64,000 nucleotides of DNA, taken from NCBI GenBank assembly GCA_017432615.1, contig JAFRIV010000030.1:20606-84605 (forward strand), written 5' to 3'. Every line of letters starts with the position of its first letter. The first letter of the stretch is position 1. Position numbers and translations under genes: made by a program. This document shows, piece after piece, positions 9,160-17,253 of this stretch. The stretch comes from Oscillospiraceae bacterium. GTDB lineage: Bacteria; Bacillota; Clostridia; Oscillospirales; Oscillospiraceae. The notes under the pieces were generated by a model. That model worked only from the letters and a program-made list of their open reading frames with translations. It was not told the origin of the DNA and ran no database searches.

Positions 9160-9321
9160 GTGTTTTTTTGTTTAAACGCCCATTTTCAGCTGTTTTTTCA
9201 ATGTATGGGTGCCGCTTTTTCTGCTGCGTCCAGTGAAATCATATTTTGTAGATTCTGCACAATTTTCTTCCCCTTTTTTTGTGACAATTCACCAATATCA
9301 TTTCCTAATCTTTAAAAAAAC

Positions 9322-9350
9322 TTGAAATGAGAAATAGTCCGCGGTAAAAT
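9322..9350 (+). promoter_or_regulatory. Promoter of the first importer operon
   Basis: TTGAAA, 17-base spacer, TAAAAT, about 57 bases ahead of the start at 9407. Unlike the two downstream importers, it has no copy of their shared leader. Confidence 0.7.
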
Positions 9351-9406
9351 ACGCTTATCCAAGGCGTTTACTCGCCGGAAAGAATAAAATGATGGAGGAA
9401 AACGAA

Positions 9407-10471
9407 ATGAAGAAGTTCCTGGCTGTTGTCCTTGCCCTTTGCATGATTGCTGCACTTGGCGTATCTGCATTTGCAGAAGATGCCAAAGGTGCCGACGTAA
9501 AAGGTACGGGCGTTCCCCTCACGATCTATACCAACTCCGGTTCTTCCGGCCGTGCTGACTGGCTGAAAGAACGTGCCGCACAGGACGGCTATAATCTCAC
9601 CATTGTGGAAGAAGGCGCCGGTGCTGTCCAGCAGCGTCTGATCAATGAAGGCGAAGCAACCCCCTGCGACGTAGTATTCGGTCTGAATGCTATCATCTGG
9701 AATGATCTGATTTCCCGCGACATTCTGGTTGCCATTGACCCTCCGTCCTGGGCAGGTGAAGTCAGTGAAGGCCTGAATGATCCCGCCGGTTATTACTACG
9801 CAATCGTAAAGCAGGCTATCCTGCTTGCCTATGATGCAAACCAGGTTGCTCCTGAGGATGCACCGAAAGATTGGCCGGATCTGTGGGAAAATGAAGCTTT
9901 CTGGACCAAATATGAGTCTCAGATCAAGCTGACCGGCGGTACCACGCGTAATGTTCTTGCAGGTATCCTCACCCGTTATGCCGATCCCGACGGAGAACTC
10001 GGTGTCTCTGAGGAAGGTTGGGCTGCTATTGGCGAATTCTTTGCACACGGCACGCCGGTCGAAGACGGCGTAGACCTCTATGCACAGATGGTCAACCCGG
10101 ATTCTCCTGTCCTGATGGGGCAGATGTGGTCCTCCGGTGCAGACCAGTATGATGCACAGTATGGTGTTAAGACTGGTTATGCGGTTCCTGAAGTTGGTAT
10201 TCCTTATGCTGTAGAAGGCGTTGCCATTGTTAAAACAACAAAGAATCTGGAAGAAGCCAAACGTTTTGTGGAGTGGTTCGGTTCTGCTCAGATTCAGGGC
10301 GAGTGGAGCGAGCAGTTTAAGACGATGCCGGCTAACGAACTGGCTGCGGAAAAAGCACCTGCAAGCCAGATTGCAATGTGCTCCATTCCCGCACAGGACA
10401 TTGACTGGGCGCTTGTCGCTGCCAATATTGATTCCTGGTGTGAGAAGATCATGCTGGAGTACATGCAGTAA
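9407..10471 (+). CDS. Secreted solute-binding protein, FbpA/AfuA-type family, linked to a phosphodiesterase
   Basis: A 354-residue binding protein. The start at 9407 is chosen over in-frame ATGs at 9389 and 9392 because GGAGG lies 8 bases upstream of it. The signal peptide is MKKFLAVVLALCMIAAL...SAFA|ED. The only Cys in it is at residue 13 and does not form a lipobox, so a free secreted protein is expected. The mature part begins VPLTIYTNSGSSGR, as in family-1 binding proteins for Fe3+, 2-aminoethylphosphonate or sugar phosphates. The downstream operon encodes an ATPase, a fused permease, a glycerophosphodiester phosphodiesterase and a phosphatase, so a phosphodiester or sugar phosphate ligand is more likely than iron. 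This is inference from context. Confidence 0.75.
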   Translation: MKKFLAVVLALCMIAALGVSAFAEDAKGADVKGTGVPLTIYTNSGSSGRADWLKERAAQDGYNLTIVEEGAGAVQQRLINEGEATPCDVVFGLNAIIWNDLISRDILVAIDPPSWAGEVSEGLNDPAGYYYAIVKQAILLAYDANQVAPEDAPKDWPDLWENEAFWTKYESQIKLTGGTTRNVLAGILTRYADPDGELGVSEEGWAAIGEFFAHGTPVEDGVDLYAQMVNPDSPVLMGQMWSSGADQYDAQYGVKTGYAVPEVGIPYAVEGVAIVKTTKNLEEAKRFVEWFGSAQIQGEWSEQFKTMPANELAAEKAPASQIAMCSIPAQDIDWALVAANIDSWCEKIMLEYMQ

Positions 10472-10520
10472 AGTAGCAATCTGAAAAACTGCTTCTCCTC
10501 TTTTCAAGCAGATTTTTTCA

Positions 10521-10551
10521 ACGGGGCAAGGGAGGACCTTGCCCCGTTTTT
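10521..10551 (+). terminator. Hairpin between binding protein and transporter genes
   Basis: An 11-bp stem (10521-10531 with 10537-10547) is followed by TTTTT. It probably lets only part of transcription continue into the ATPase gene. Confidence 0.8.
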
Positions 10552-10577
10552 AATAGTATAATAAGGAGGCACTGCTT

Positions 10578-11585
10578 ATGATTCGTTTAAATGATATTGA
10601 GGTACGTTTTGGTGATTTTACTGCCCTGAAAGATATCAATATTCACGTGGAAGAAGGACAGTTTTATACATTTCTTGGTCCCAGCGGATGCGGGAAGACC
10701 ACAACACTTCGTACCATCACCGGTTTTATTGAACCTTCCAAAGGTACCGTTATGGTTAAAGGAAAGGATATTACGCATGTGCCAGTGGAAAGGCGCAATA
10801 TTGGCATGGTTTTTCAGAACTACGCTCTTTTCCCAACGATGAGTGTCTATGAAAATATTGCTTTTGGTCTGCGCGTCAAAAAAGTTAACAAAACAGATAT
10901 CGACAGGCGTGTTAAAGAAATGGCCGGCAAGGTGGAGTTGACCGAGCAGCAATTAATGCGCAAAGTAGCAGAACTGTCAGGTGGTCAGCAGCAGCGCGTC
11001 GCTATCGCCCGCGCACTGGTAAACAATCCGGAAATCATCTGTCTGGATGAACCGCTTTCCAATCTGGACGCCAAATTGCGTGTACAACTGCGCGAAGAGT
11101 TGAAAGAAATGCAGGCAAAGTTTGGAATCACAACAGTATACGTAACTCACGATCAGGAAGAAGCGTTGACTCTTTCTGACTGTATTGCTGTTTTTAACAA
11201 AGGTTTTATCGAGCAGATCGGTACTCCGAACGAAATTTATTCTCATTCCAAAACAGAGTTTGTCTGTAATTTCATAGGCGATATCAACCGGCTTGAAAAA
11301 CCGATCGTTATTTCTCTCAATGCACAGACCGACAGAAATCTTGATCCGGAAAAACACACATATATTCGTCTGGAGGACATCCATGTCAATAACACTTCGG
11401 CAGGTCAGGCAAAGTTTCGGGGAAAAGTTGTCGGAAATGAGTACTTTGGTCTTTACATCAAATATCAGCTCGAAGTGGAAGGCCAGATCCTCAAATGCAT
11501 TGATAAAAACGACGGCCGCCAATATCTGAAAAAGGATGATCTCGTCGAGGTTTCCATTAATCCGGATGACCTGATGATTTATTAA
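10578..11585 (+). CDS. ABC importer ATPase (PotA/FbpC type)
   Basis: A 335-residue ATPase. Walker A is GPSGCGKT (34-41), the Q-loop FQNYALFP, the signature LSGGQQQR, Walker B ICLDEPLSNLD and the switch His in THDQEEA. The C-terminal 100 residues form the short beta-barrel regulatory domain typical of PotA, MalK and FbpC. It should power uptake by the fused permease that starts 14 bases downstream. AAGGAGG precedes the ATG. Confidence 0.9.
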   Translation: MIRLNDIEVRFGDFTALKDINIHVEEGQFYTFLGPSGCGKTTTLRTITGFIEPSKGTVMVKGKDITHVPVERRNIGMVFQNYALFPTMSVYENIAFGLRVKKVNKTDIDRRVKEMAGKVELTEQQLMRKVAELSGGQQQRVAIARALVNNPEIICLDEPLSNLDAKLRVQLREELKEMQAKFGITTVYVTHDQEEALTLSDCIAVFNKGFIEQIGTPNEIYSHSKTEFVCNFIGDINRLEKPIVISLNAQTDRNLDPEKHTYIRLEDIHVNNTSAGQAKFRGKVVGNEYFGLYIKYQLEVEGQILKCIDKNDGRQYLKKDDLVEVSINPDDLMIY

Positions 11586-11599
11586 GGTAGGAGGCAGTT

Positions 11600-13351
11600 A
11601 TGAATCTGGTAAAAGTTCCGCTTCTGACAAGAATGAGGCGTATGACACCAGGACAGCTGCTGCTCTTTTGCATAATGGCTGCAGTTTTCATCTGGTTTAT
11701 TACGGCCTGTATGGTTCTTCCGATCCTGAATCTTCTGAAAACGGTTTTCATTGAAAACGGGAAAATCTCTCTCTCTTCTTTCCAGAAGCTCTCCAAATCT
11801 CCCCGTGCCATGAAAGCGCTGAAGAATTCTTTTATTCTTGCTCCGACGCTTTCTCTAACCGTCGGGTTTGTAGGGATCTCACTTGTACTGATTACGGAAT
11901 ACTTTGACGTCAAAGGTGCTGCAATTTTAAGGCTCGGTTATATGACAACACTGATCTACGGCGGTGTAACACTGGTATCCGGTTACAAGTTTATCTACAG
12001 CAATAACGGAGTACTGACAAATTTCATTGCAAATATTTTCCCTCATTTCAACAAAACATGGTTTACCGGTTACTGGGCAGTTCTTTTTGTGATGACCTTT
12101 TCCTGTACTTCTAACCACATGATTTTTTTACGCAATGCCATGCGTGCTGTTGATTTCCAGACAGTGGAAGCTGCCCGTAACATGGGTGCAAGTCAGTGGA
12201 CGATTCTGCGGCGGGTGGTGCTGCCGGTACTCCTGCCGAGTCTGTTTGCCGTAACAATCCTCACCTTTATTACAGGATTATGCGCTATGAGTGCTCCGTT
12301 GCTGGTCGGTGGGAAAGATTTTCAGACCATCAACCCAATGATCCAGCAGTTTGCCGAAATGACGACAACAAGTGCCAAAAGTCTGGCTGCTACGCTTTCT
12401 CTGATTCTCGGTGCAGCGACAATGATCTTGCTGGCAATTATGACAGCAATTGAACGGCGTGGCCATTATATGTCTGTTTCAAAAGTGAAAACGAAGATCG
12501 TCAAGCAGAAGATCAACAATCCGGTCGTAAATATTCTGGTGCATTTTTATGCTTATGCGCTCTTTGTAATCTATGTGATTCCCGTTATCTTGATTGTTCT
12601 CTTCTCCTTCTCTGATTCTGCACATATTCAGCAGCGACAGTTGGATTTCTCCACCTTCTCTCTGAAAAATTATGGGGAACTTCTTTCCAAAACGACAGCC
12701 TATAAACCTTTTCTCGTATCGATTATCTATTCTGCTCTTGCTGCAGTAATCGTCGGTCTGCTGGTTGTGCTGGCCTGCCGCTATATTCAAAAGAGCAAAG
12801 GTACCTTTTCTGCCACTGCTTTGGAATACAGCCTGATGATTCCCTGGCTGCTGCCCTCTACTATGATTGCATTGAGCCTTATGCTTGCTTTTAACCAGCC
12901 CCGTTGGTATATGTTCAACAAGCCTCTGATCGCAACCTTGCAACTGCTGCTGATTGGCTATGTAATCGTCAAACTGCCCTTTACCATGCGTATGACAAAA
13001 GCGGCCTTCTTCTCACTGGATAATGCGCTGGAAGATGCGGCCAAAAACCTCGGTGCAAGCGAAGTCTATACCTTCCGAAGAGTCATTTTCCCGGTGTTGT
13101 TGCCCACTGTCATGGCTGTTGCAGCACTGAATTTCAATGGCTTGCTGACCGACTACGATATGTCTGTCTTCCTGCATCACCCGGCTAACCCGACGCTGGG
13201 TGTCAAGATCAAATCACTTACAGAGGAAATGGGCAACAGTTCAGACGGAGTCGCACTTACTTTTGTTTACGCTGTACTGATGATGATCATTTCCGCCATT
13301 GTTCTCTACCTTGTTTACGGGCGGGGCGGCAAAGATAATATTAAGGAGTAA
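11600..13351 (+). CDS. ABC importer permease, two membrane domains fused
   Basis: A 583-residue inner-membrane protein with about 12 hydrophobic segments. Two permease EAA loops (EAARNMGASQ... and EDAAKNLGASE...) show that two half-permeases are joined in one chain, as in FbpB-type ferric and phosphonate importers. It would form the channel with two copies of the upstream ATPase. AGGAGG precedes the ATG at 11600. The phosphodiesterase gene starts 7 bases after its stop. Confidence 0.88.
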   Translation: MNLVKVPLLTRMRRMTPGQLLLFCIMAAVFIWFITACMVLPILNLLKTVFIENGKISLSSFQKLSKSPRAMKALKNSFILAPTLSLTVGFVGISLVLITEYFDVKGAAILRLGYMTTLIYGGVTLVSGYKFIYSNNGVLTNFIANIFPHFNKTWFTGYWAVLFVMTFSCTSNHMIFLRNAMRAVDFQTVEAARNMGASQWTILRRVVLPVLLPSLFAVTILTFITGLCAMSAPLLVGGKDFQTINPMIQQFAEMTTTSAKSLAATLSLILGAATMILLAIMTAIERRGHYMSVSKVKTKIVKQKINNPVVNILVHFYAYALFVIYVIPVILIVLFSFSDSAHIQQRQLDFSTFSLKNYGELLSKTTAYKPFLVSIIYSALAAVIVGLLVVLACRYIQKSKGTFSATALEYSLMIPWLLPSTMIALSLMLAFNQPRWYMFNKPLIATLQLLLIGYVIVKLPFTMRMTKAAFFSLDNALEDAAKNLGASEVYTFRRVIFPVLLPTVMAVAALNFNGLLTDYDMSVFLHHPANPTLGVKIKSLTEEMGNSSDGVALTFVYAVLMMIISAIVLYLVYGRGGKDNIKE

Positions 13352-13358
13352 TCATTCT

Positions 13359-14237
13359 ATGGATTTTGGTCAGGTCCGGTATGAAGAAAACAATATCCTT
13401 CTTAACTCAAAATTTGCTGAAAAACAAGTATTAATCTGTGCACATCGCGGTTCTTGGCACGGCAATATTACGCAAAATACCAACCTTGCTTATAAAGCCG
13501 CATTGTTGCAGGGAGCCGACATTTTGGAAACAGACACGACCGCAACCGTCGACGATGTTGTTTTTTCCTTGCACGACGGGGTAGAGCCGCGACTTTTTGG
13601 TTTGCCGCGCCGCTGCAGTCTGCAAATGACAGCAAGTGAAATCGATGCTATCCAGCCGCTCAACGCGCTTGCAGAGCCTTCTACGCACAAAGTCCAGCGT
13701 CTGGCGGAAATTTTTGCTGCCCTGGATCACGGAGAGCTGATCAATGTAGATCGGTCCTGGCGTGCCAAAGGGCTTGTGCTGTCTGTACTGGATGCCTTCC
13801 CGTACATGCGTCTTCAGGCTATCATCAAGGCTCCGCTTTCGGAAAAACAGGTCATCCAGCAACTGCAGGCTCACCCGATCAAGTACATGTTCATGCCCAT
13901 TTGTTATTCTCTTGAAGAAGTAAAGGAAGCTTTATCCTTTGACGAACTCAACATGGTAGGCATTGAACTGATCGCTCATTCCGAGAAAGACGACCTGTAT
14001 TCTGATGAAGCGATCCGTTTCATTCACGCGCACAATCTTTTCTGCTGGGTCAATGCCCTTGTAATTTCCGACTGTTATCCCAAGGCGGCGCTTTACGGCA
14101 CTCTTAATGACGATGTTTCCATTGCAAACGGGCCGGATGCCGGTTGGGGGATACTGATGGACAAAGGGATCGATGTCATCCAGACAGACTGGCCTTCGAT
14201 ACTGAGAGATTACCGTTTTAAGAGGCTTTCCATATGA
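13359..14237 (+). CDS. Glycerophosphodiester phosphodiesterase family protein
   Basis: A 292-residue cytoplasmic protein with the GDPD TIM-barrel signature: AHRGSWHGNITQNT, GADILETDTTATVDD, SLHDG and the C-terminal GIDVIQTDWP. The catalytic His pair (His-Arg-Gly and His-Asp) and the metal-binding Glu and Asp are present. The usual Glu of the P-E-N-T motif is Gln here (TQNT), which could alter metal binding. The expected reaction is hydrolysis of glycerophosphodiesters to sn-glycerol 3-phosphate and an alcohol. The start follows AAGGAG closely after the permease, and the gene overlaps the HAD gene by 4 bases, so import and hydrolysis are probably coupled. It has no signal peptide. Confidence 0.85.
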   Translation: MDFGQVRYEENNILLNSKFAEKQVLICAHRGSWHGNITQNTNLAYKAALLQGADILETDTTATVDDVVFSLHDGVEPRLFGLPRRCSLQMTASEIDAIQPLNALAEPSTHKVQRLAEIFAALDHGELINVDRSWRAKGLVLSVLDAFPYMRLQAIIKAPLSEKQVIQQLQAHPIKYMFMPICYSLEEVKEALSFDELNMVGIELIAHSEKDDLYSDEAIRFIHAHNLFCWVNALVISDCYPKAALYGTLNDDVSIANGPDAGWGILMDKGIDVIQTDWPSILRDYRFKRLSI

Positions 14238-14851
14238 TCAAAAATATTATCTTTGATATGGGCAACGTACTCATTTACTTCAATCGGGAAATATTTCTGG
14301 ATCGCGTTGGGGTTACTGATCCGGAAGATCGTAAACTTCTCTTGCGAGAAGTCTACCTCTCGCTGGAATGGTCCCGTATGGACCGCGGGTCTCTCTCAGA
14401 TGAGGAAGCAGCCGACATTATTGCCCGGCGGGTACCGGAGAGACTGCGTAGGCAGGTACATCAGCTTGTCAATGAGTGGGACAGGCCTATTCTTCCTGTT
14501 CCCGGTATGGAAGATCTTGTTCGAGAACTGCGAGTGAACGGCTATGGGATCTATCTTCTCTCCAACGCAAGCTTTCGACAGCATGTATACTGGCCGCGTG
14601 TCCCGGCGGCAGATCTTTTTTACGGCACACTGATCTCTGCCGACGTTCATCTTGTCAAACCCCAACCGGAGATCTATGAACTGCTTTGCAATACCTTTTC
14701 CTTGAAGAAAGAAGAGTGCGTGTTTATCGACGATTCCACGCCGAATGTGGAGGGCGCTTTCTTTACCGGTATGCCTGCTATCGTTTTCCATGATGATGTC
14801 TGCGAACTGCGCAGAAAGCTACGGGAACTGGGAATCCAATGCTGCCCTTGA
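14234..14851 (+). CDS. HAD-superfamily phosphatase, YihX-like
   Basis: A 205-residue HAD hydrolase. Motif I is FDMGNVL, the form seen in YihX-type sugar-phosphate phosphatases. Motif II is LLSNAS, motif III the Lys of VKPQPEIY, and motif IV FIDDSTPN. The ATG overlaps the stop of the phosphodiesterase gene (ATGA), so the two are translationally coupled. It may remove phosphate from the product of the phosphodiesterase, for example glycerol or sugar phosphate; the substrate cannot be read from sequence. Last gene of the first importer operon. Confidence 0.82.
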   Translation: MIKNIIFDMGNVLIYFNREIFLDRVGVTDPEDRKLLLREVYLSLEWSRMDRGSLSDEEAADIIARRVPERLRRQVHQLVNEWDRPILPVPGMEDLVRELRVNGYGIYLLSNASFRQHVYWPRVPAADLFYGTLISADVHLVKPQPEIYELLCNTFSLKKEECVFIDDSTPNVEGAFFTGMPAIVFHDDVCELRRKLRELGIQCCP

Positions 14852-15019
14852 TTTCGTCAACCTGCACAAATTTCGCTGTGTTTTTTTGTCAAATTACACA
14901 AAAATAGGCTCTCCCTTGTAAAAAATCTTTTCTCAGGAATGTAAAAAGAGTATAATGTTTTTTACGGAAAGGTTTCCACAGCCGCAAGGCTGCAGAAATA
15001 AATTTTGATTGGAGGAAAA
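14852..15019 (+). repeat. Shared promoter/leader block, copy 1
   Basis: This block is almost the same as 18968-19134. From about 14892 to the ribosome site the copies differ at only a few bases. It holds TATAAT (14951-14956) with no good -35, an inverted repeat GGAAA-GG-TTTCC (14966-14977), a small hairpin (CAGCC-GCAA-GGCTG) and GGAGG ahead of the start at 15024. A weak -35 and an adjacent palindrome suggest regulated transcription. Confidence 0.85.
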
Positions 15020-15023
15020 CCTT

Positions 15024-16043
15024 ATGAAAAAGTTTTTGGCAGTTGTTCTTGCTCTTTGCATGATTGCCGCACTCAGCGTTTCTGCATTTGCAGAAGAGAA
15101 GGCTCCGGAGGATTATTCCGGCACCCTCACGATCTATTCCCCGCATGACTCCGACCCTCTGCTGGCCGGTATTGCCGCATTTGAAGCTGCTTATCCCAAT
15201 GTGAAGGTCGAATATGTCGCAGACGGCACTTCCAACTTGGTTGCAAAAATAGCCGCTGAGTCTGCAGCTCCGGTTGCTGACGTGCTTTGGGGCGGCGGCG
15301 CTGATACGCTGGCAGCTTATAAACAGTACTTCCAGCCCTACTGCCCAAGCAGCATTGATCTGATTGATCCTTCTCTTTATGACGCCGAGTATTACTGGAT
15401 CGGTGAGTCTCCTCTGCCGATGGTGTTCATTGCCAACACCAACAAGGTCCCTGCCGACAAGGTCCCGCAGACCTGGGCAGAGCTTGCTGAGTTTGACACA
15501 GATACCTACGGTAAAATTGCTATTGCCGATCCTACTTCATCCGGCTCCGCATTTACGCAGCTTTGCACCATGCTTTTCCTCTATGGAGAGGAAGCCGACG
15601 AGTATGCATCCGGTTGGGAGTTTGTCGGAAAGGTCCTTCCGAAACTTGAAGTAAAGTCCAGTTCTTCTCTGGCTCACAAAGACATCTATGCCGGTGAAAA
15701 TGCTGTCGGCATTACCCTTGAAAAAGCTGCTATCAAGTACGAAGAAGATTACATGGTCGTTGTTTACCCGACAGACGGTACATCTGCTGTTCCTGATGGT
15801 GTTGCGATTGTCAAGAACTGCCCGAACCTTGAGCTCGCCCAACTGTTTGAAGAGTTTGTCCTCGGCTATGACTGTCAGGTCTCTCAGAATGCTGACTGGG
15901 GTCGTCGTCCGATCCGCAGCGACGTTGTTCCTGTCGGTCTCTGCCCGTTGTCTGAAGTAACTCTGATGAACTACAATTTTGACTATGCTGCCAACAACGC
16001 TTCCATGATTAAAGAAGCATGGCAGGATATGCTCGTCGGGTAA
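15024..16043 (+). CDS. Secreted solute-binding protein of the second importer
   Basis: A 339-residue FbpA/AfuA-type binding protein. The start at 15024 follows GGAGG by 8 bases. The signal peptide MKKFLAVVLALCMIAAL...SAFA|EE is nearly identical to that of the 9407 gene, although the mature proteins are clearly different. There is no lipobox. The mature part starts GTLTIYSPHDSDPL and has DVLWGGGADTL, PQTWAEL and GVAIVKNCPN, blocks shared by binding proteins for ferric iron, 2-aminoethylphosphonate and hexose phosphates. I see no conclusive iron-ligand Tyr pair. Ligand unassigned. Confidence 0.78.
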   Translation: MKKFLAVVLALCMIAALSVSAFAEEKAPEDYSGTLTIYSPHDSDPLLAGIAAFEAAYPNVKVEYVADGTSNLVAKIAAESAAPVADVLWGGGADTLAAYKQYFQPYCPSSIDLIDPSLYDAEYYWIGESPLPMVFIANTNKVPADKVPQTWAELAEFDTDTYGKIAIADPTSSGSAFTQLCTMLFLYGEEADEYASGWEFVGKVLPKLEVKSSSSLAHKDIYAGENAVGITLEKAAIKYEEDYMVVVYPTDGTSAVPDGVAIVKNCPNLELAQLFEEFVLGYDCQVSQNADWGRRPIRSDVVPVGLCPLSEVTLMNYNFDYAANNASMIKEAWQDMLVG

Positions 16044-16075
16044 GACCGCAAATCCTGATATTTGCATGTTCCACG

Positions 16076-16112
16076 GCGAGGGGGAATCCCCGGATTTCCT
16101 CTCGCTTTTTTT
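16076..16112 (+). terminator. Hairpin between binding protein and ATPase genes
   Basis: A 10-bp stem with G-T pairs (16076-16085 with 16096-16105) is followed by TTTTTTT. Partial readthrough is expected. Confidence 0.75.
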
Positions 16113-16188
16113 GTTTAGATGCAAAGTTAGCAAATAGTTTGCTGCTTTGCCTGTGGACAGAAAAAATTAAAATATAGGGGTTATATTT

Positions 16189-17253
16189 ATGAGCAATAAA
16201 GTTCTGATCAAAGATGCCGTCAAAAAGTACGGCAATTTTACAGCCCTCAACGGTGTATCTCTGGATATTGCGGAAGGAGAATTTTTTACACTCCTCGGCC
16301 CATCAGGATGTGGGAAAACTACACTCTTGCGTATGATTGCGGGTTTCAACTCCATTGAGGGCGGTGAATTCTATTTCGGCGATAAGCTGATCAACAAGGT
16401 CCCCGCTCACAAAAGAGATATCGGCATGGTTTTTCAGAATTATGCTATTTTCCCTCATTTGACGGTGGAGGATAATGTGGCATATGGGCTCAAAGCCCGC
16501 AAAGTTCCTAAAGCAGATATTGACCGGCGTGTAAAAGATTCCTTGGAACTGGTGCAGATTGCCCACCTTGCAAAAAGGAAACCAAACGAACTTTCTGGCG
16601 GGCAGCAGCAGCGTGTAGCTCTGGCGCGTGCTTTTGTTATTGAACCGAGTGTTTTGCTGATGGATGAGCCTCTGTCAAATCTGGATGCAAAATTGCGTGT
16701 TCAGATGCGATCTGTCATCAAAAAGCTTCAGCGCCGTCTCGGTATCACAACAATTTATGTAACACATGACCAGGAGGAAGCCCTTGCCATTTCTGACCGG
16801 ATCGCCGTCATGAAAGATGGTCACATCATGCAGGTAGGAACGCCCAATGAGATCTATGCAAAACCGCAGAATCCTTTTGTCGCCGGTTTTATTGGGGTGA
16901 GCAATTTCCTGGATTGTGAGATTGATTCAGCTGGGATCACCTCCATCAAGGATGAACTCAAAATAAAAGTGCCTCTTCGGAGAGCATACAGCGGCAAGGC
17001 AAAACTTTCTGCCCGTCCGGAGCAGCTCTTCTTCTCCCGGGAAGGTATGCCCGGAGAAATTCTGTTTTCAACTTTCCTTGGTGACTTTATTGAATATGAA
17101 GTCAAGCTGAATGACGGGCAGGAATTAATCATTAACGAATATACCAAGGATACCACCGAGGTCCATGCAGACGGAGAAAAGGTTCATATCAGTTTTGATC
17201 CGAACAGGATCAGTCTCTACACTGCAGATACAGAGGAGGTGCTCTCGTGCTGA
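16189..17253 (+). CDS. ABC importer ATPase of the second importer
   Basis: A 354-residue PotA/FbpC-type ATPase: GPSGCGKT (37-44), FQNYAIFPH, LSGGQQQR, LLMDEPLSNLD and THDQEEA, then a C-terminal regulatory barrel. It overlaps the permease gene by 7 bases. In sequence it is close to the other two importer ATPases of this cluster, consistent with tandem duplication followed by divergence. Confidence 0.9.
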   Translation: MSNKVLIKDAVKKYGNFTALNGVSLDIAEGEFFTLLGPSGCGKTTLLRMIAGFNSIEGGEFYFGDKLINKVPAHKRDIGMVFQNYAIFPHLTVEDNVAYGLKARKVPKADIDRRVKDSLELVQIAHLAKRKPNELSGGQQQRVALARAFVIEPSVLLMDEPLSNLDAKLRVQMRSVIKKLQRRLGITTIYVTHDQEEALAISDRIAVMKDGHIMQVGTPNEIYAKPQNPFVAGFIGVSNFLDCEIDSAGITSIKDELKIKVPLRRAYSGKAKLSARPEQLFFSREGMPGEILFSTFLGDFIEYEVKLNDGQELIINEYTKDTTEVHADGEKVHISFDPNRISLYTADTEEVLSC

